Origin: Bog-532 sp963833835
Lineage (GTDB): Bacteria; Actinomycetota; Actinomycetes; Streptosporangiales; Streptosporangiaceae
NCBI GenBank assembly: GCA_963833835.1
Contig: CAWHZI010000007.1
Coordinates: 62,001 to 126,000, forward strand
Direction of reading: 5' to 3'
Length of the DNA stretch: 64,000 nucleotides
Below, piece by piece: positions 25,003 to 34,132 of this stretch; the stretch's first letter is position 1, and each line of letters starts with the position of its first letter. The position numbers were made by a program, and so were the translations under genes. The notes under the pieces are model-generated. The model did no database searches and was not told where the DNA came from. It worked only from the letters and a program-made list of their open reading frames with translations.

Positions 25003-28000
25003 ATGAGTACTCCTCGCATGGTCAGGCGCGTCCGCTCCTGGCTCAGCGCCGCGCTGGCCGTGGCCCTGGTGACGGTGGGCATCCAGGCGGCTGCGATGGC
25101 TCCGGCCAGCGCGGCCGTCAAGGGCTCAAGCCCGGCGCCGGTGTCGAACGCGTTCTCGATGGGCGGCGGCGCCGGCGGCTCGGTCGATCCGCGCACCGGA
25201 GCGTTCGAGGCCCAGCTGCCCCTGGTCAACGTGGCCGATCCGGACGGGACCGGGCTGTCCCTGGCCGCCAGCTACAGCCAGTCGCTGGCTCTGCAGGGCG
25301 CCGCGACCGCCAACCGGTTCGGGCTGGGCGCCGGCTGGAGCATCGGGTTGCCCTGGGTGCAGACCGCGGGTGGGGTACGGGTGTACCCGGCATCGGGCGG
25401 GTCATATGCCTGGGACACTTCGACCACGACGGGGTTGGCCCAGTACCCGCTCCAGGACCTGAAGTTCACCAAGGATCCCAACCCGTCCCTCTGTAATCCT
25501 GAGTCGTCGGCGCCCGCGCCCGCCTGGACCCTTACCTACCTGGGCGGCACGACGGATCAGTTCGACGCCTGCGGGAATCTGATCGAGCAGACCGACCGGT
25601 TCGGCAACTCGATCGGCCTGACCTGGAGCCAGTCCGGGCAGCTGTGGCATCTGATGTCGGTCACCGACAGCTACGGGCAGGTCTACAAGTTCGACTGGAG
25701 CGTTTCCAGTCAGATCAAGATCACCTCGCCGCCCACCGCCGCGAAGATCGCGGCTACGGTCACGCTCCACGTCAGCAACGGCCTGCTCGACACCGTCACC
25801 GACGCCCTTGGTCAGCAGACCAGCTTCCGCTACGTTCAGGCGCCCGGGCAGTCCACCACGGTGCGTCTGCTGCACACGGTGGTGTCTCCGACCGGGGAGA
25901 CCACCGGCATCACCTACCGGGACGTGTCCTACCAGCAGCCGAACCTGGACGTGATCGTGGTCGACGACGTGACCACCACCGATGCGTCGGGTCACGAAGT
26001 GCAGGCCCCGGTGACCTTCAACATCAACCCGACCGGTAACCCGGGCCGTCACAACTACCTGGGCTGGCCCAGCCACGTCAAAACTGGCACCGACGGGCTC
26101 TTTGCCTCTGGCGACTTCGGCTATCAGTACGTCACCAGCGTGTCCAACGGGACCTCCGAGATGGTGTCGACCTACAACAGCCTGCATCTGCTGGTAACCC
26201 GACAGGTGCGGACCGGAGCCGAGGGCACCAGCCTCTCGCTGGTTCAGACTCAGAGCTACGCCTACCCGAAGGTGACCTCGGTGACCGACCTGCCGCCGAA
26301 CTACGGCAAGCCGGCGTCGGTGACCACGGTCTACGGCGACCCCCACTCCGGGGCCACCCGCACCGTGACCACCGGGTCGACCTACAACAACGAGGGCCAG
26401 CAGCTCACGTACACCGACGCGGCTGGCAACACCACCACCACGACCTACGATCCGAAGTTCGGCTTGCCGCTGACCCAGACCGTGACCGGCCACGACGGCA
26501 CGGCCAGTGTCACCACCAACACCCTCAGCACCGACGGCAAGTCGGTTGATCAGACCACCACCGCGGTCGGGACCTACAAGACGGTCGATGACAAGGCCGT
26601 CGTGACGGCCTCGGCCCGCACCGTGGTCACCTACGCCTACAACCCCGTCGGCCAGGTCACCGGCGAGACGGAGGCCTGGGACCCGGCCGCCAAGCCCAAG
26701 GGTCCCAGCGGTGGTCCCGATCAGATCGCCGACACTCAGACGATCAGCGTGAACAAGGACGCCCACACCCAGACCGATGTGGCCACGACCGCGGCCGGCA
26801 CGCCGCAGGCGGCGTCGGCGACCACGGTGACCGACCTGGTCACCGGGCAGGTGCTGTCCAACACCAACGCCGACGGCCAGGTCACCAGCTACACCTATGA
26901 CGCCCTGGGCCGTCAGCTGACCAAGACCGCCCCAGGCGGGCTGCTCACCAAGACCGACTACACCAGTCCCACGGTTACCACGGTGACCGCGCCCAGCGGG
27001 CTCATCACCCAGACCACCACCGACGTGCTGGGCCGCACCCTCACGGTCACCGACAACGTGTCCGGCCAGAAGCTGGGGAGCAATCCGAAGGCGCGGACCG
27101 TCCAGACCAACCAGTACAGCCCGGACGGCTCCCAGCTGACGACCGTCACCCCCGACGGCACCACGGCCACCGCGTTCGACGCCCTGGGCCGGGTGGTCAG
27201 CATCGTCCACCCTGGCGGGATCACCCAGACCGACAAGTACAACGACGTCGCCAACACCCAGACCGTTTCGCTGCTGGCCTCCGGATCCACCACAGCCATC
27301 TCGACCAGCACCGACGGCTTCAACGACCTCAACCAGGCGACGTCCTCGTCCACCAGCTACCCCGACGGGACCGATCCGACCATGGCCTCCCAGCATTACG
27401 ACGGGATCGGCCGGGCCACCGACTACAGCACCGACGGCCTCACTGCCACGACGAGCTACGCCGGGGCCGGTGGCCTGCAGACCGGGACGACGCTGACGCC
27501 CACTGACCCCACTGACTTTCCCGGGTCGGCGGTCAGCGACAGCACTGCCAACACCATGACCGGCGCGCTGACCACCAAGAGCCTGACCTCGCAGGCGACG
27601 AACCAGGACGCCACCGCCCCGGCCACCGGTACCAGCTACACCTACAACGCCGCCGGGCAGATCGAGACGGCGACCGACCCGGCCGGGCACGTCACCAGCT
27701 ACACCTACACCCCGGCTGGCCAGATCGCCACCGCCACCCAGGCCGACAAGGCGGTCACCACCTACACCTACGACAAGACCACCGGCCAGCTGACCAGCAA
27801 GGACATCAAGGGTGCCGACGGCACCACCGAAGACACCGGTTACACCTATTACCCGGCCACCGGGCAGGTCAAGTCGGTATACGACCCGGACCATCCCGAC
27901 GACGCGATCACCTACGACTACGATGCCGACGGCCACGTGGTCGCCCAGCACTACCCCGACGGCCAGTCCACCAATGCCACCTACACCGACGCTGGGCGAC

Positions 28001-30354
28001 TGGCCACCCTCACCGACACCACCGGCGCCGTCACCACCTATCACTACAACGACGACGGCAACTGCGGGCCGGCCGCCACCGACCTGTGCTCCGCCGTCCA
28101 GGTCCGCGGCCAGGACACCCTGGCCAGCGTGTCCTACCTCTACGACTCGCTGGACCGGATCAAGACCGTCAACCGCGGTAACAAGGTCAGCACGGCCGTG
28201 ACCTACACCGACGCCAACCAGGTGGCGACCGAGACCACCACCGGCGCCGACGGCAGCACGCTGCAGCTCGACGAGTACACCTACGACGCGCACGGCAATG
28301 TCTCCACGCACACGGTCACCACGGCCCTGCCCGCCCCGGCCTCTCCCAGCCCGGCCGCCACCGGTAAGGCCCGCGGCAAGGCCGCGGTCACCCCCACCAC
28401 CACGACGACCCTCTATCAGTACGACGCCTACAACCGGCTGCTGTCCTCGGCCGTCTACCCCGGCACCGCCACTACCGGCCACCCGGACACCAGGACCAGC
28501 TACACCGTGGACACCGCCGGGAACGTCACCGGCCAGCAGACCACCTCCGGCGGGAAGACCGTCACCACCGTTGACAAGATCGACAACGGCCAGCTCACCA
28601 GCCGCACCGTCGATGGCGGCACCGCGACCGCCCAGGCCTTCGACGACGACGGCAACGTCACCACCGACCTGGCCGGCAACACCTACACCTACACGCTGGC
28701 CGGCCAGATCGAGTCGGTGAAGACCGCGGCCGGGATCACCACCATGTACCTGTACTGGCCCGATGGCACCCGCCGGTCCGCCACCACCACTGGCGGGACC
28801 GCTCACGCCATCACGTACCACTACACCACCTCGGGCCAGATCGCCGATGAGACCTACACCGGCGCGGCCGCCGGCGCCAGCGGCCCGGACACGGTGACCT
28901 CGTCCTACCTACTGGCCGTGCATCGCGAGGCCCGCACCCTCCAGGCCGCCACCGGCAACGGCCCGGCCACCGCCCAGGACACCGGGCCGGGAACCGGCTA
29001 CTACCTCAGCGATGCCCACGGCTCGGTCGAGGCTCTGGTCGATGGCACCGGGCAGGTCACAGCCAGCTACGCCTACAGTGACTACGGCCAGCCGACTGGG
29101 GCCAGCCCGACGCTGCTGGCCACCCCGGCGGCCACCCCCGAAGGCAACGCCGAGGTCAACCCGTTCGGGTACGACGGCGCCTACACCAACCCCAGCACCG
29201 GCACCCAGTACCTTCCGGCCCGCACCTACGACCCGGACCAGGGCCGGTTCCTCAGCCTGGACTCGGCCGACCAGATCAACCGCTACCAGGCCTTCAGCAC
29301 CAACCCGGTCAACAACACCGATCCGACCGGGCGGTGGGCTTTCCCGCAGATCCTGACGGACGCCTTCGCTGCCGCCCTGTTCATCGCCTGCGGGATTCTC
29401 AGTGGCGGCGCATCCGTCCCCATCCTGGCGGCTGCGATCGCTGGGGTTGAGGGAGCCGCAGAGGCGGTCACCGCCGCTGTCGTCTTCAACGCCGTTTCCG
29501 CGGTGACCAACATCGGTGCGGCCGCAACGTCGGCCACCCTGACCGCCGAGGATGCCGCGGAACTGGCCGGGACGAGCTTCCTGTCTGACACCGAGAAGGA
29601 GAACCTGACCACCGCGAACACCATTCTCGGCACGATCGGTACGGCTACTGGAGTCGGGGCCGGCATCGCCGACTCGCTGGCCAGCGGGGCCGAGGAAACC
29701 AAGGCCGCCATGCTTGCCGACCCGGACGACGAGGTGGACACGGCGTATGACGCAGCCAACCAGCAACAGGCGGCCGATCAGGCTCTCGCCGACCCGGCCG
29801 AGTCTTCCGGGGAAGAGGGAGACAATGGCCTTTCCGACTCGGAAGGCTTCGGCCTGGACGAATCCGAGGAGTCGTCCAAAGGTAAAAGCAACGAAATTAC
29901 CGGGCAGCGAACGCAAATCCCCCCGGACGAGAGTTCCAGCGAGGACCTTAATACCTCAATCACCAGCCCGGAAGATGATTCCAATCCCGAGACTGGACAG
30001 GTTGCCGACCTGAGGCAACAAGTGGGGCAGGACGCCAACTTCAACCCTGCTGTCGATTCAAGCAGCGAGGCTGATTCGGTACCCGACAGTTCATCAGAAG
30101 AAGGCCCCGAATCGGTGTCGGAAGAACCAGTGCCAACTTCCGAAGAAAGCCTGAACCAAGAGGGGAACCCGCTCGCCAACGGAGCCATCACCGGCACCCA
30201 GAACGTCATGGATGGCAACTCGGCCAACGCCAACCCCGCGCAGCCCGCCGATCCAGCCAACAGCAGTTTCTCCGAACCCGTGCTGGAGGTGACCTACGAC
30301 CCCAGCACCGGGCTGTCGACGCTGACCTGGATCTACACCAGCTCCGGCTTCTGA
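25003..30354 (+). CDS. Secreted YD-repeat/RHS protein with acidic C-terminal tail
   Basis: A 1,783-aa protein: a Sec-type signal peptide (SWLSAALAVALVTVGIQAAA, cleavage near ASA), an N-terminal beta domain, then many YD repeats (for example YTYDALGRQ and YTYNAAGQIETATDPAG) and an RHS core end, QGRFLSLDSADQINRYQAFS then NPVNNTDPTGR, near residues 1420-1446. Such proteins form a shell around a variable C-terminal effector. Here the tail (about 1447-1783) is a small-residue hydrophobic segment, then a disordered Ser/Glu/Asp-rich stretch (SSEEGPESVSEEPVPTSEES) ending ...TWIYTSSGF. I see no nuclease, deaminase or ADP-ribosyltransferase motif and no obvious immunity gene after it. Confidence 0.85.
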   Translation: MSTPRMVRRVRSWLSAALAVALVTVGIQAAAMAPASAAVKGSSPAPVSNAFSMGGGAGGSVDPRTGAFEAQLPLVNVADPDGTGLSLAASYSQSLALQGAATANRFGLGAGWSIGLPWVQTAGGVRVYPASGGSYAWDTSTTTGLAQYPLQDLKFTKDPNPSLCNPESSAPAPAWTLTYLGGTTDQFDACGNLIEQTDRFGNSIGLTWSQSGQLWHLMSVTDSYGQVYKFDWSVSSQIKITSPPTAAKIAATVTLHVSNGLLDTVTDALGQQTSFRYVQAPGQSTTVRLLHTVVSPTGETTGITYRDVSYQQPNLDVIVVDDVTTTDASGHEVQAPVTFNINPTGNPGRHNYLGWPSHVKTGTDGLFASGDFGYQYVTSVSNGTSEMVSTYNSLHLLVTRQVRTGAEGTSLSLVQTQSYAYPKVTSVTDLPPNYGKPASVTTVYGDPHSGATRTVTTGSTYNNEGQQLTYTDAAGNTTTTTYDPKFGLPLTQTVTGHDGTASVTTNTLSTDGKSVDQTTTAVGTYKTVDDKAVVTASARTVVTYAYNPVGQVTGETEAWDPAAKPKGPSGGPDQIADTQTISVNKDAHTQTDVATTAAGTPQAASATTVTDLVTGQVLSNTNADGQVTSYTYDALGRQLTKTAPGGLLTKTDYTSPTVTTVTAPSGLITQTTTDVLGRTLTVTDNVSGQKLGSNPKARTVQTNQYSPDGSQLTTVTPDGTTATAFDALGRVVSIVHPGGITQTDKYNDVANTQTVSLLASGSTTAISTSTDGFNDLNQATSSSTSYPDGTDPTMASQHYDGIGRATDYSTDGLTATTSYAGAGGLQTGTTLTPTDPTDFPGSAVSDSTANTMTGALTTKSLTSQATNQDATAPATGTSYTYNAAGQIETATDPAGHVTSYTYTPAGQIATATQADKAVTTYTYDKTTGQLTSKDIKGADGTTEDTGYTYYPATGQVKSVYDPDHPDDAITYDYDADGHVVAQHYPDGQSTNATYTDAGRLATLTDTTGAVTTYHYNDDGNCGPAATDLCSAVQVRGQDTLASVSYLYDSLDRIKTVNRGNKVSTAVTYTDANQVATETTTGADGSTLQLDEYTYDAHGNVSTHTVTTALPAPASPSPAATGKARGKAAVTPTTTTTLYQYDAYNRLLSSAVYPGTATTGHPDTRTSYTVDTAGNVTGQQTTSGGKTVTTVDKIDNGQLTSRTVDGGTATAQAFDDDGNVTTDLAGNTYTYTLAGQIESVKTAAGITTMYLYWPDGTRRSATTTGGTAHAITYHYTTSGQIADETYTGAAAGASGPDTVTSSYLLAVHREARTLQAATGNGPATAQDTGPGTGYYLSDAHGSVEALVDGTGQVTASYAYSDYGQPTGASPTLLATPAATPEGNAEVNPFGYDGAYTNPSTGTQYLPARTYDPDQGRFLSLDSADQINRYQAFSTNPVNNTDPTGRWAFPQILTDAFAAALFIACGILSGGASVPILAAAIAGVEGAAEAVTAAVVFNAVSAVTNIGAAATSATLTAEDAAELAGTSFLSDTEKENLTTANTILGTIGTATGVGAGIADSLASGAEETKAAMLADPDDEVDTAYDAANQQQAADQALADPAESSGEEGDNGLSDSEGFGLDESEESSKGKSNEITGQRTQIPPDESSSEDLNTSITSPEDDSNPETGQVADLRQQVGQDANFNPAVDSSSEADSVPDSSSEEGPESVSEEPVPTSEESLNQEGNPLANGAITGTQNVMDGNSANANPAQPADPANSSFSEPVLEVTYDPSTGLSTLTWIYTSSGF

Positions 30355-30371
30355 CGCTCAGCCGCGCTGAG
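30355..30371 (+). terminator. Short hairpin after the YD-repeat gene
   Basis: CTCAGC-CGC-GCTGAG (30357-30371) directly after the stop codon. There is no T-run, so it is a weak candidate terminator. Confidence 0.35.
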
Positions 30372-30882
30372 GAGGGGATTAACGGCTACGCTTTGGTTAG
30401 GGATAAGGCCCGCAAGCACTGCTGGGCTCTTCCGAACCCGACGTTCTGGTATCGCCGGCGTCTCGGGTTCTAGCAGATCACCTCGGCGGGTGGGCCTCGG
30501 GTCAGGAGCCAGTCGCCACTGGTTGATCTCTCGTCCAGTGGGCCGGTAACCGCCACGATTGGCCACGACGACGAACTCCATCGCGCGACGCTGCTCTTGT
30601 TTGACGATCACCTATGCATTCCATCATGTCCAGACGACAGGTCATCGATCATCGCTTGAACCGACCTTGGGCGACGCGAGCCTCGGCACAGGCTCATGTC
30701 TTGCTCCCTGAGCAACGCGGGAGCGGCCCGAGCGAGTGCCAGCGACGGCTGACTGACGGCTTGCCTCGCTGGTGGGTTGGGCCAGACGTAGGTCGATGGC
30801 AGCGGCTGGTAACTCGTGGGAGCCATCATCGGCCGACGGCCAGGCAACAGCGCCGGGCTGATGGATTCGATTTCACCAGATC
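30372..30882. other. Gene-poor region between the YD-repeat gene and the IS
   Basis: About 510 bp with several short open frames on both strands but none with a ribosome site, codon bias or recognisable domain. It is less GC-rich than the genes around it and may contain decayed DNA. I see no identifiable feature. Confidence 0.4.
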
Positions 30883-30884
30883 TA

Positions 30885-32035
30885 GTGTCCTGAGTCTTAA
30901 ATTAGTTCGCAGGCTGTAGGTTTGGTGCATGCCGAGCCCGAAGCTTGTCCCGCTGCTGCTGTCTGATGACGAGCGCGAGGCCCTGGGTGCATTGGCGCGC
31001 AAACGGACCGCGTCGCAGGCGCTGGCGGAGCGGGCCCGGATTGTGCTGGCCTGTGCGGAGGAGTGCGGGGTCGCGCCGCTGACCCGGGTTGCCGCCCGGA
31101 CCGGGGTGTCGCGGGAGTCGGTCCGCAAGTGGCGGGTCCGGTTCATGGAGCAGCGGATGGGCGGCCTGGGCGACGCGCCGCGGCCCGGCGCACCGCGGAA
31201 GATCACCGACGAGCAGGTCGAGGTGCTGGTCACGCGCACGCTGACGCAGAAGGGCCGTGGGCAGGACAGTCACTGGTCGACCAGGACGATGGCGGCGGAG
31301 ACCGGCCTGTCGCAGTCGTCGGTGTCCCGGATCTGGCGGGCCTTCGGCCTCAAGCCGCACGTCGTCGAGACGTGGAAGCTGAGCACCGACCCGGAGTTCA
31401 TCGGCAAGGTCCGTGACGTCGTCGGCCTCTACATGAGCCCGCCCGAGCACGCTCTCGTCTTGGCCGTGGACGAGAAGTCGCAGATCCAGGCCCTGGACCG
31501 GACCGCCCCATGCCTGCCCATCCTGCCCACCACACCCGGGCGGCGCACGCACGACTACGTCCGGCACGGCACCACGAGCCTGTTCGCGGCCTACGACCTG
31601 GCCAGCGGCTCGGTGATCGCCCAGCACTACCGCCGGCACCGCCACCAGGAGTTCTTGCGGTTCCTCAAGCTGATCGACACCGCCGTCCCCAAGGACCTGG
31701 ACCTGCACCTGGTCCTGGACAACTACGCCACCCACAAGACCCCGGCGATCAAGGACTGGCTGCTGAAGCATCCCCGCTTCCACCTGGACTTCACGCCCAC
31801 CAGCTCGTCCTGGCTGAATCTGGCCGGGCGCTGGTTCGCCGAGCTCACCAGCCGCAAGCTCCGCCGGTCCGCCCACCGCAGCGTCACCGAACTCGAGACC
31901 GACATCCGCAAATGGATCAACGAGTGGAACAACGAGTGGAACAAGGAACCCAAGCCGTTCGTCTGGACCAAGTCCGCCGACGAGATCCTTGAGACCCTGG
32001 CGGATTACTGCCAACGGATAATCGACTCAGGACAC
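30885..32035 (+). mobile_element. IS630-family insertion sequence
   Basis: A complete 1,151-bp element with perfect 12-bp terminal inverted repeats, GTGTCCTGAGTC at the left and GACTCAGGACAC at the right, flanked by the TA dinucleotide (30883-30884 and 32036-32037) that IS630/Tc1-mariner elements duplicate. It carries one transposase gene reading rightward. Intact ends and an uninterrupted frame suggest a recent insertion. Confidence 0.93.
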
Positions 32036-32038
32036 TAG
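30929..32038 (+). CDS. IS630-family transposase
   Basis: A 369-aa transposase: N-terminal HTH modules (PLTRVAARTGVSRESVRKW; ETGLSQSSVSRIWRAFGL) and a DDE catalytic domain with Asp in LAVDEKSQIQ, Asp in LVLDNYATHK and Glu in RWFAELTSRKL. The usual VERWF segment reads LAGRWF here. The frame runs through the right inverted repeat, and its TAG stop is formed by the TA target duplication plus the first flanking base, so the stop is supplied by the insertion site. Confidence 0.93.
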   Translation: MPSPKLVPLLLSDDEREALGALARKRTASQALAERARIVLACAEECGVAPLTRVAARTGVSRESVRKWRVRFMEQRMGGLGDAPRPGAPRKITDEQVEVLVTRTLTQKGRGQDSHWSTRTMAAETGLSQSSVSRIWRAFGLKPHVVETWKLSTDPEFIGKVRDVVGLYMSPPEHALVLAVDEKSQIQALDRTAPCLPILPTTPGRRTHDYVRHGTTSLFAAYDLASGSVIAQHYRRHRHQEFLRFLKLIDTAVPKDLDLHLVLDNYATHKTPAIKDWLLKHPRFHLDFTPTSSSWLNLAGRWFAELTSRKLRRSAHRSVTELETDIRKWINEWNNEWNKEPKPFVWTKSADEILETLADYCQRIIDSGH

Positions 32039-32220
32039 CAGTCATTCAGCCGTGGTCAGCCACGCGGAACCACCTGAATGATCTCCATGGCATGGAGGTA
32101 GTCGCCCGGCCTCGCAAGAGGTAGATCGCGAGCCTCTATGGCCTTCCCTGGCTTCGCGTATCGCACCGAGTCCTCCTACGGGGTAATCGCGCGCCCAGAT
32201 CTCCTGCCGATCCCGGGCCG

Positions 32221-32244
32221 AGGCTCCGGGAGCCTTATTTGTTT
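32221..32244 (+). terminator. Putative intrinsic terminator
   Basis: AGGCT-CCGGG-AGCCT hairpin followed by TATTTGTTT, upstream of the exporter promoter; it would stop transcription coming from the IS or further left. Confidence 0.45.
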
Positions 32245-32259
32245 GGGCCGGGCCGGGTG

Positions 32260-32275
32260 GACGACTACAGTCGTC
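32260..32275. promoter_or_regulatory. 16-bp palindrome, candidate exporter operator
   Basis: GACGACT-AC-AGTCGTC, seven-base perfect arms, about 120 bp before the exporter start. No regulator gene is adjacent; a TetR/MarR-type protein elsewhere is the likely ligand. Confidence 0.45.
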
Positions 32276-32395
32276 AAGGAATCGGGGCTTATGATCCGGC
32301 GCTGTTCCCTGCGGTGGCCGCGTCCGCGGTGCTCCACGACGCGCCTAGGCAAATCCTGCCCGCCCAGCATCATGACGGAGGATTGGGAGAGTCCC

Positions 32396-34132
32396 GTGCT
32401 GATCCGCCTGTTGCGCTTCTACCTGCGTCCGTACCGCAAGCCGCTGGCGTTCCTGCTGCTGCTGCAGCTGGCGCAGACGCTGGCCACGCTGTACCTGCCG
32501 ACGCTGAACGCAGACATCATCGACAACGGCGTGATCCGCCACAACACGCACTACATTCTGACGACCGGCGGCGTGATGCTCGCGATCACCCTCGTGCAGA
32601 TCGCCTGCGCGATCGGGGCGATTTACTTCGGCGCCCAGGTGGCCATGGCCCTCGGCCGCGACGTCCGGCTGGCGATCTTCGGCCGGGTGCTGATGTTCTC
32701 CGACCGGGAGGTGAACCACCTCGGCACCTCGTCGCTGATTACCAGGACCACCAACGACGTCCAGCAGGTGCAGATGCTGGCGCTGATGACGTTCACCCTG
32801 CTGCTGGCCGCGCCGATCACCTGCGTCGGCGGGATCGTCCTCGCGCTGAACCAGAACGTGCCGCTGTCCTCGCTGCTACTCGTCGCGGTACCGCTGCTCG
32901 CCATCATGCTGGCGCTGCTCATCCGCCGGATGCGACCGCTGTTCCGGCAGATGCAGGAGCGGCTGGACAACATCAACCGGGTGCTACGGGAGCAGATCAC
33001 GGGCGTCCGGGTCATCCGCGCCTTCGTCCGTGACCCGCAGGAACGGGAGCGGTTCGCCGTCGCAAGCAACCAGCTGTTCGACGTCTCGCTGGGCGCAGGC
33101 AAGCTGATGGCGCTGATGTTCCCGTCGGTCCTGCTCGTGCTGAACCTGTCCACCACCGCCGTGGTCTGGTTCGGCGGCCACCTGATCGCGAACGGCACCA
33201 TGCAGATCGGGTCGCTGACCGCGTTCATCACCTACCTGGCCCAGATCCTGACGTCGGTGATGATGGCGACGTTCATGTTCATGCTCGTGCCGCGGGCCGA
33301 GGTCAGCGCGGAACGGATCATGGAGGTCATCGACACCGAACCAGGCGTCGCCGCCCCGGCCAGCCCGGTGCCCGCCGGCCCGGAGCCCGGCCGGCTTGAA
33401 CTGCGGAATGTCGAGTTCCGCTTTCCGGGGGCTGAGCAGCCGGTGCTGCACGACATTAGCCTGACCGCGCTGCCCGGCCGGACCACGGCAATCATCGGCG
33501 GTACCGGCAGCGGCAAGACGACGCTGGTGAACCTGATCGCGAGACTGCTCGACGTCACGGCCGGATCACTGCTCGTCGGCGGCGTCGACGTGCGGGAACT
33601 CGACCCGGCCGCGCTGTCGGCGGCCGTCGGGCTGGTGCCGCAGAAGCCGTACCTGTTCTCCGGCACCGTGGCCACCAACCTGCGTTACGGCAACCAGCAG
33701 GCCACCGACGAAGACCTGTGGCACGCGCTGGAGATCGCCCAGGCGCGCGACTTCGTCGAGCGGATGCCGGACGGGCTGGACTCGACCATCGCGCAGGGCG
33801 GCACGAACGTGTCCGGCGGCCAGCGGCAGCGGCTGGCCATCGCCCGGGCGCTGGTCCACCGCCCGCAGATCTACCTGTTCGACGACTCGTTCTCCGCGCT
33901 CGACTACGCGACCGACGCACGGCTGCGATCGGCCCTGGCGAATCAGGTCACCGGCGCGACCATGATCATCGTGGCGCAGCGGGTCGCCACCATCAGGCAG
34001 GCCAACGAGATCCTGGTGCTGGACGCGGGCCGGATCGTGGCGCGCGGCACCCACGACGAGCTCATGGAGTCGAGCGAAACCTACCGGGAGATCGTCCTGT
34101 CCCAGCTGACCGAGCAGGAGGCCGCGGCGTGA
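32396..34132 (+). CDS. ABC exporter half-transporter, degenerate-site subunit
   Basis: A 578-aa type I (B-family) exporter subunit: six transmembrane helices (about 1-310) and an ATPase domain with Walker A GGTGSGKTT (near 368), signature SGGQRQRLAIARAL (near 473) and Walker B IYLFDDSFSALD (near 493), where the catalytic Glu is Asp. The start chosen is the GTG at 32396, with GGGAGAG just upstream and the normal family N-terminus after it. It overlaps its partner by 4 bp. The residue pattern is that of heterodimeric exporters such as TM287/288. Substrate unknown. Confidence 0.88.
   Translation: MLIRLLRFYLRPYRKPLAFLLLLQLAQTLATLYLPTLNADIIDNGVIRHNTHYILTTGGVMLAITLVQIACAIGAIYFGAQVAMALGRDVRLAIFGRVLMFSDREVNHLGTSSLITRTTNDVQQVQMLALMTFTLLLAAPITCVGGIVLALNQNVPLSSLLLVAVPLLAIMLALLIRRMRPLFRQMQERLDNINRVLREQITGVRVIRAFVRDPQERERFAVASNQLFDVSLGAGKLMALMFPSVLLVLNLSTTAVVWFGGHLIANGTMQIGSLTAFITYLAQILTSVMMATFMFMLVPRAEVSAERIMEVIDTEPGVAAPASPVPAGPEPGRLELRNVEFRFPGAEQPVLHDISLTALPGRTTAIIGGTGSGKTTLVNLIARLLDVTAGSLLVGGVDVRELDPAALSAAVGLVPQKPYLFSGTVATNLRYGNQQATDEDLWHALEIAQARDFVERMPDGLDSTIAQGGTNVSGGQRQRLAIARALVHRPQIYLFDDSFSALDYATDARLRSALANQVTGATMIIVAQRVATIRQANEILVLDAGRIVARGTHDELMESSETYREIVLSQLTEQEAAA

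Larger units (their letters stand above)
32039..32395. promoter_or_regulatory. Regulatory region upstream of the ABC exporter operon
   Basis: 357 bp without a supported gene. It contains a terminator-like hairpin followed by TATTTGTTT (32221-32244) and a perfect palindrome GACGACT-AC-AGTCGTC (32260-32275), with TTATGAT about 10 bp further on as a possible -10 box. The exporter promoter and operator are probably here. Confidence 0.5.

Noticed and set aside
25402..28821. A 1,139-codon open frame antisense to the YD-repeat gene
   Set aside because: It is a Gly/Val/Arg-rich shadow caused by high-GC codon bias; it has no domain or ribosome site, and the sense gene has clear YD repeats and a signal peptide.
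25003..30354. CRISPR-like repeats in the Thr/Asp-rich YD region
   Set aside because: The periodicity is in-frame protein repeats of variable sequence, with no identical repeats separated by unique spacers.
30372..30882. An RHS immunity gene after the YD-repeat gene
   Set aside because: The short frames here have no ribosome site, family match or codon bias; the region looks gene-free.
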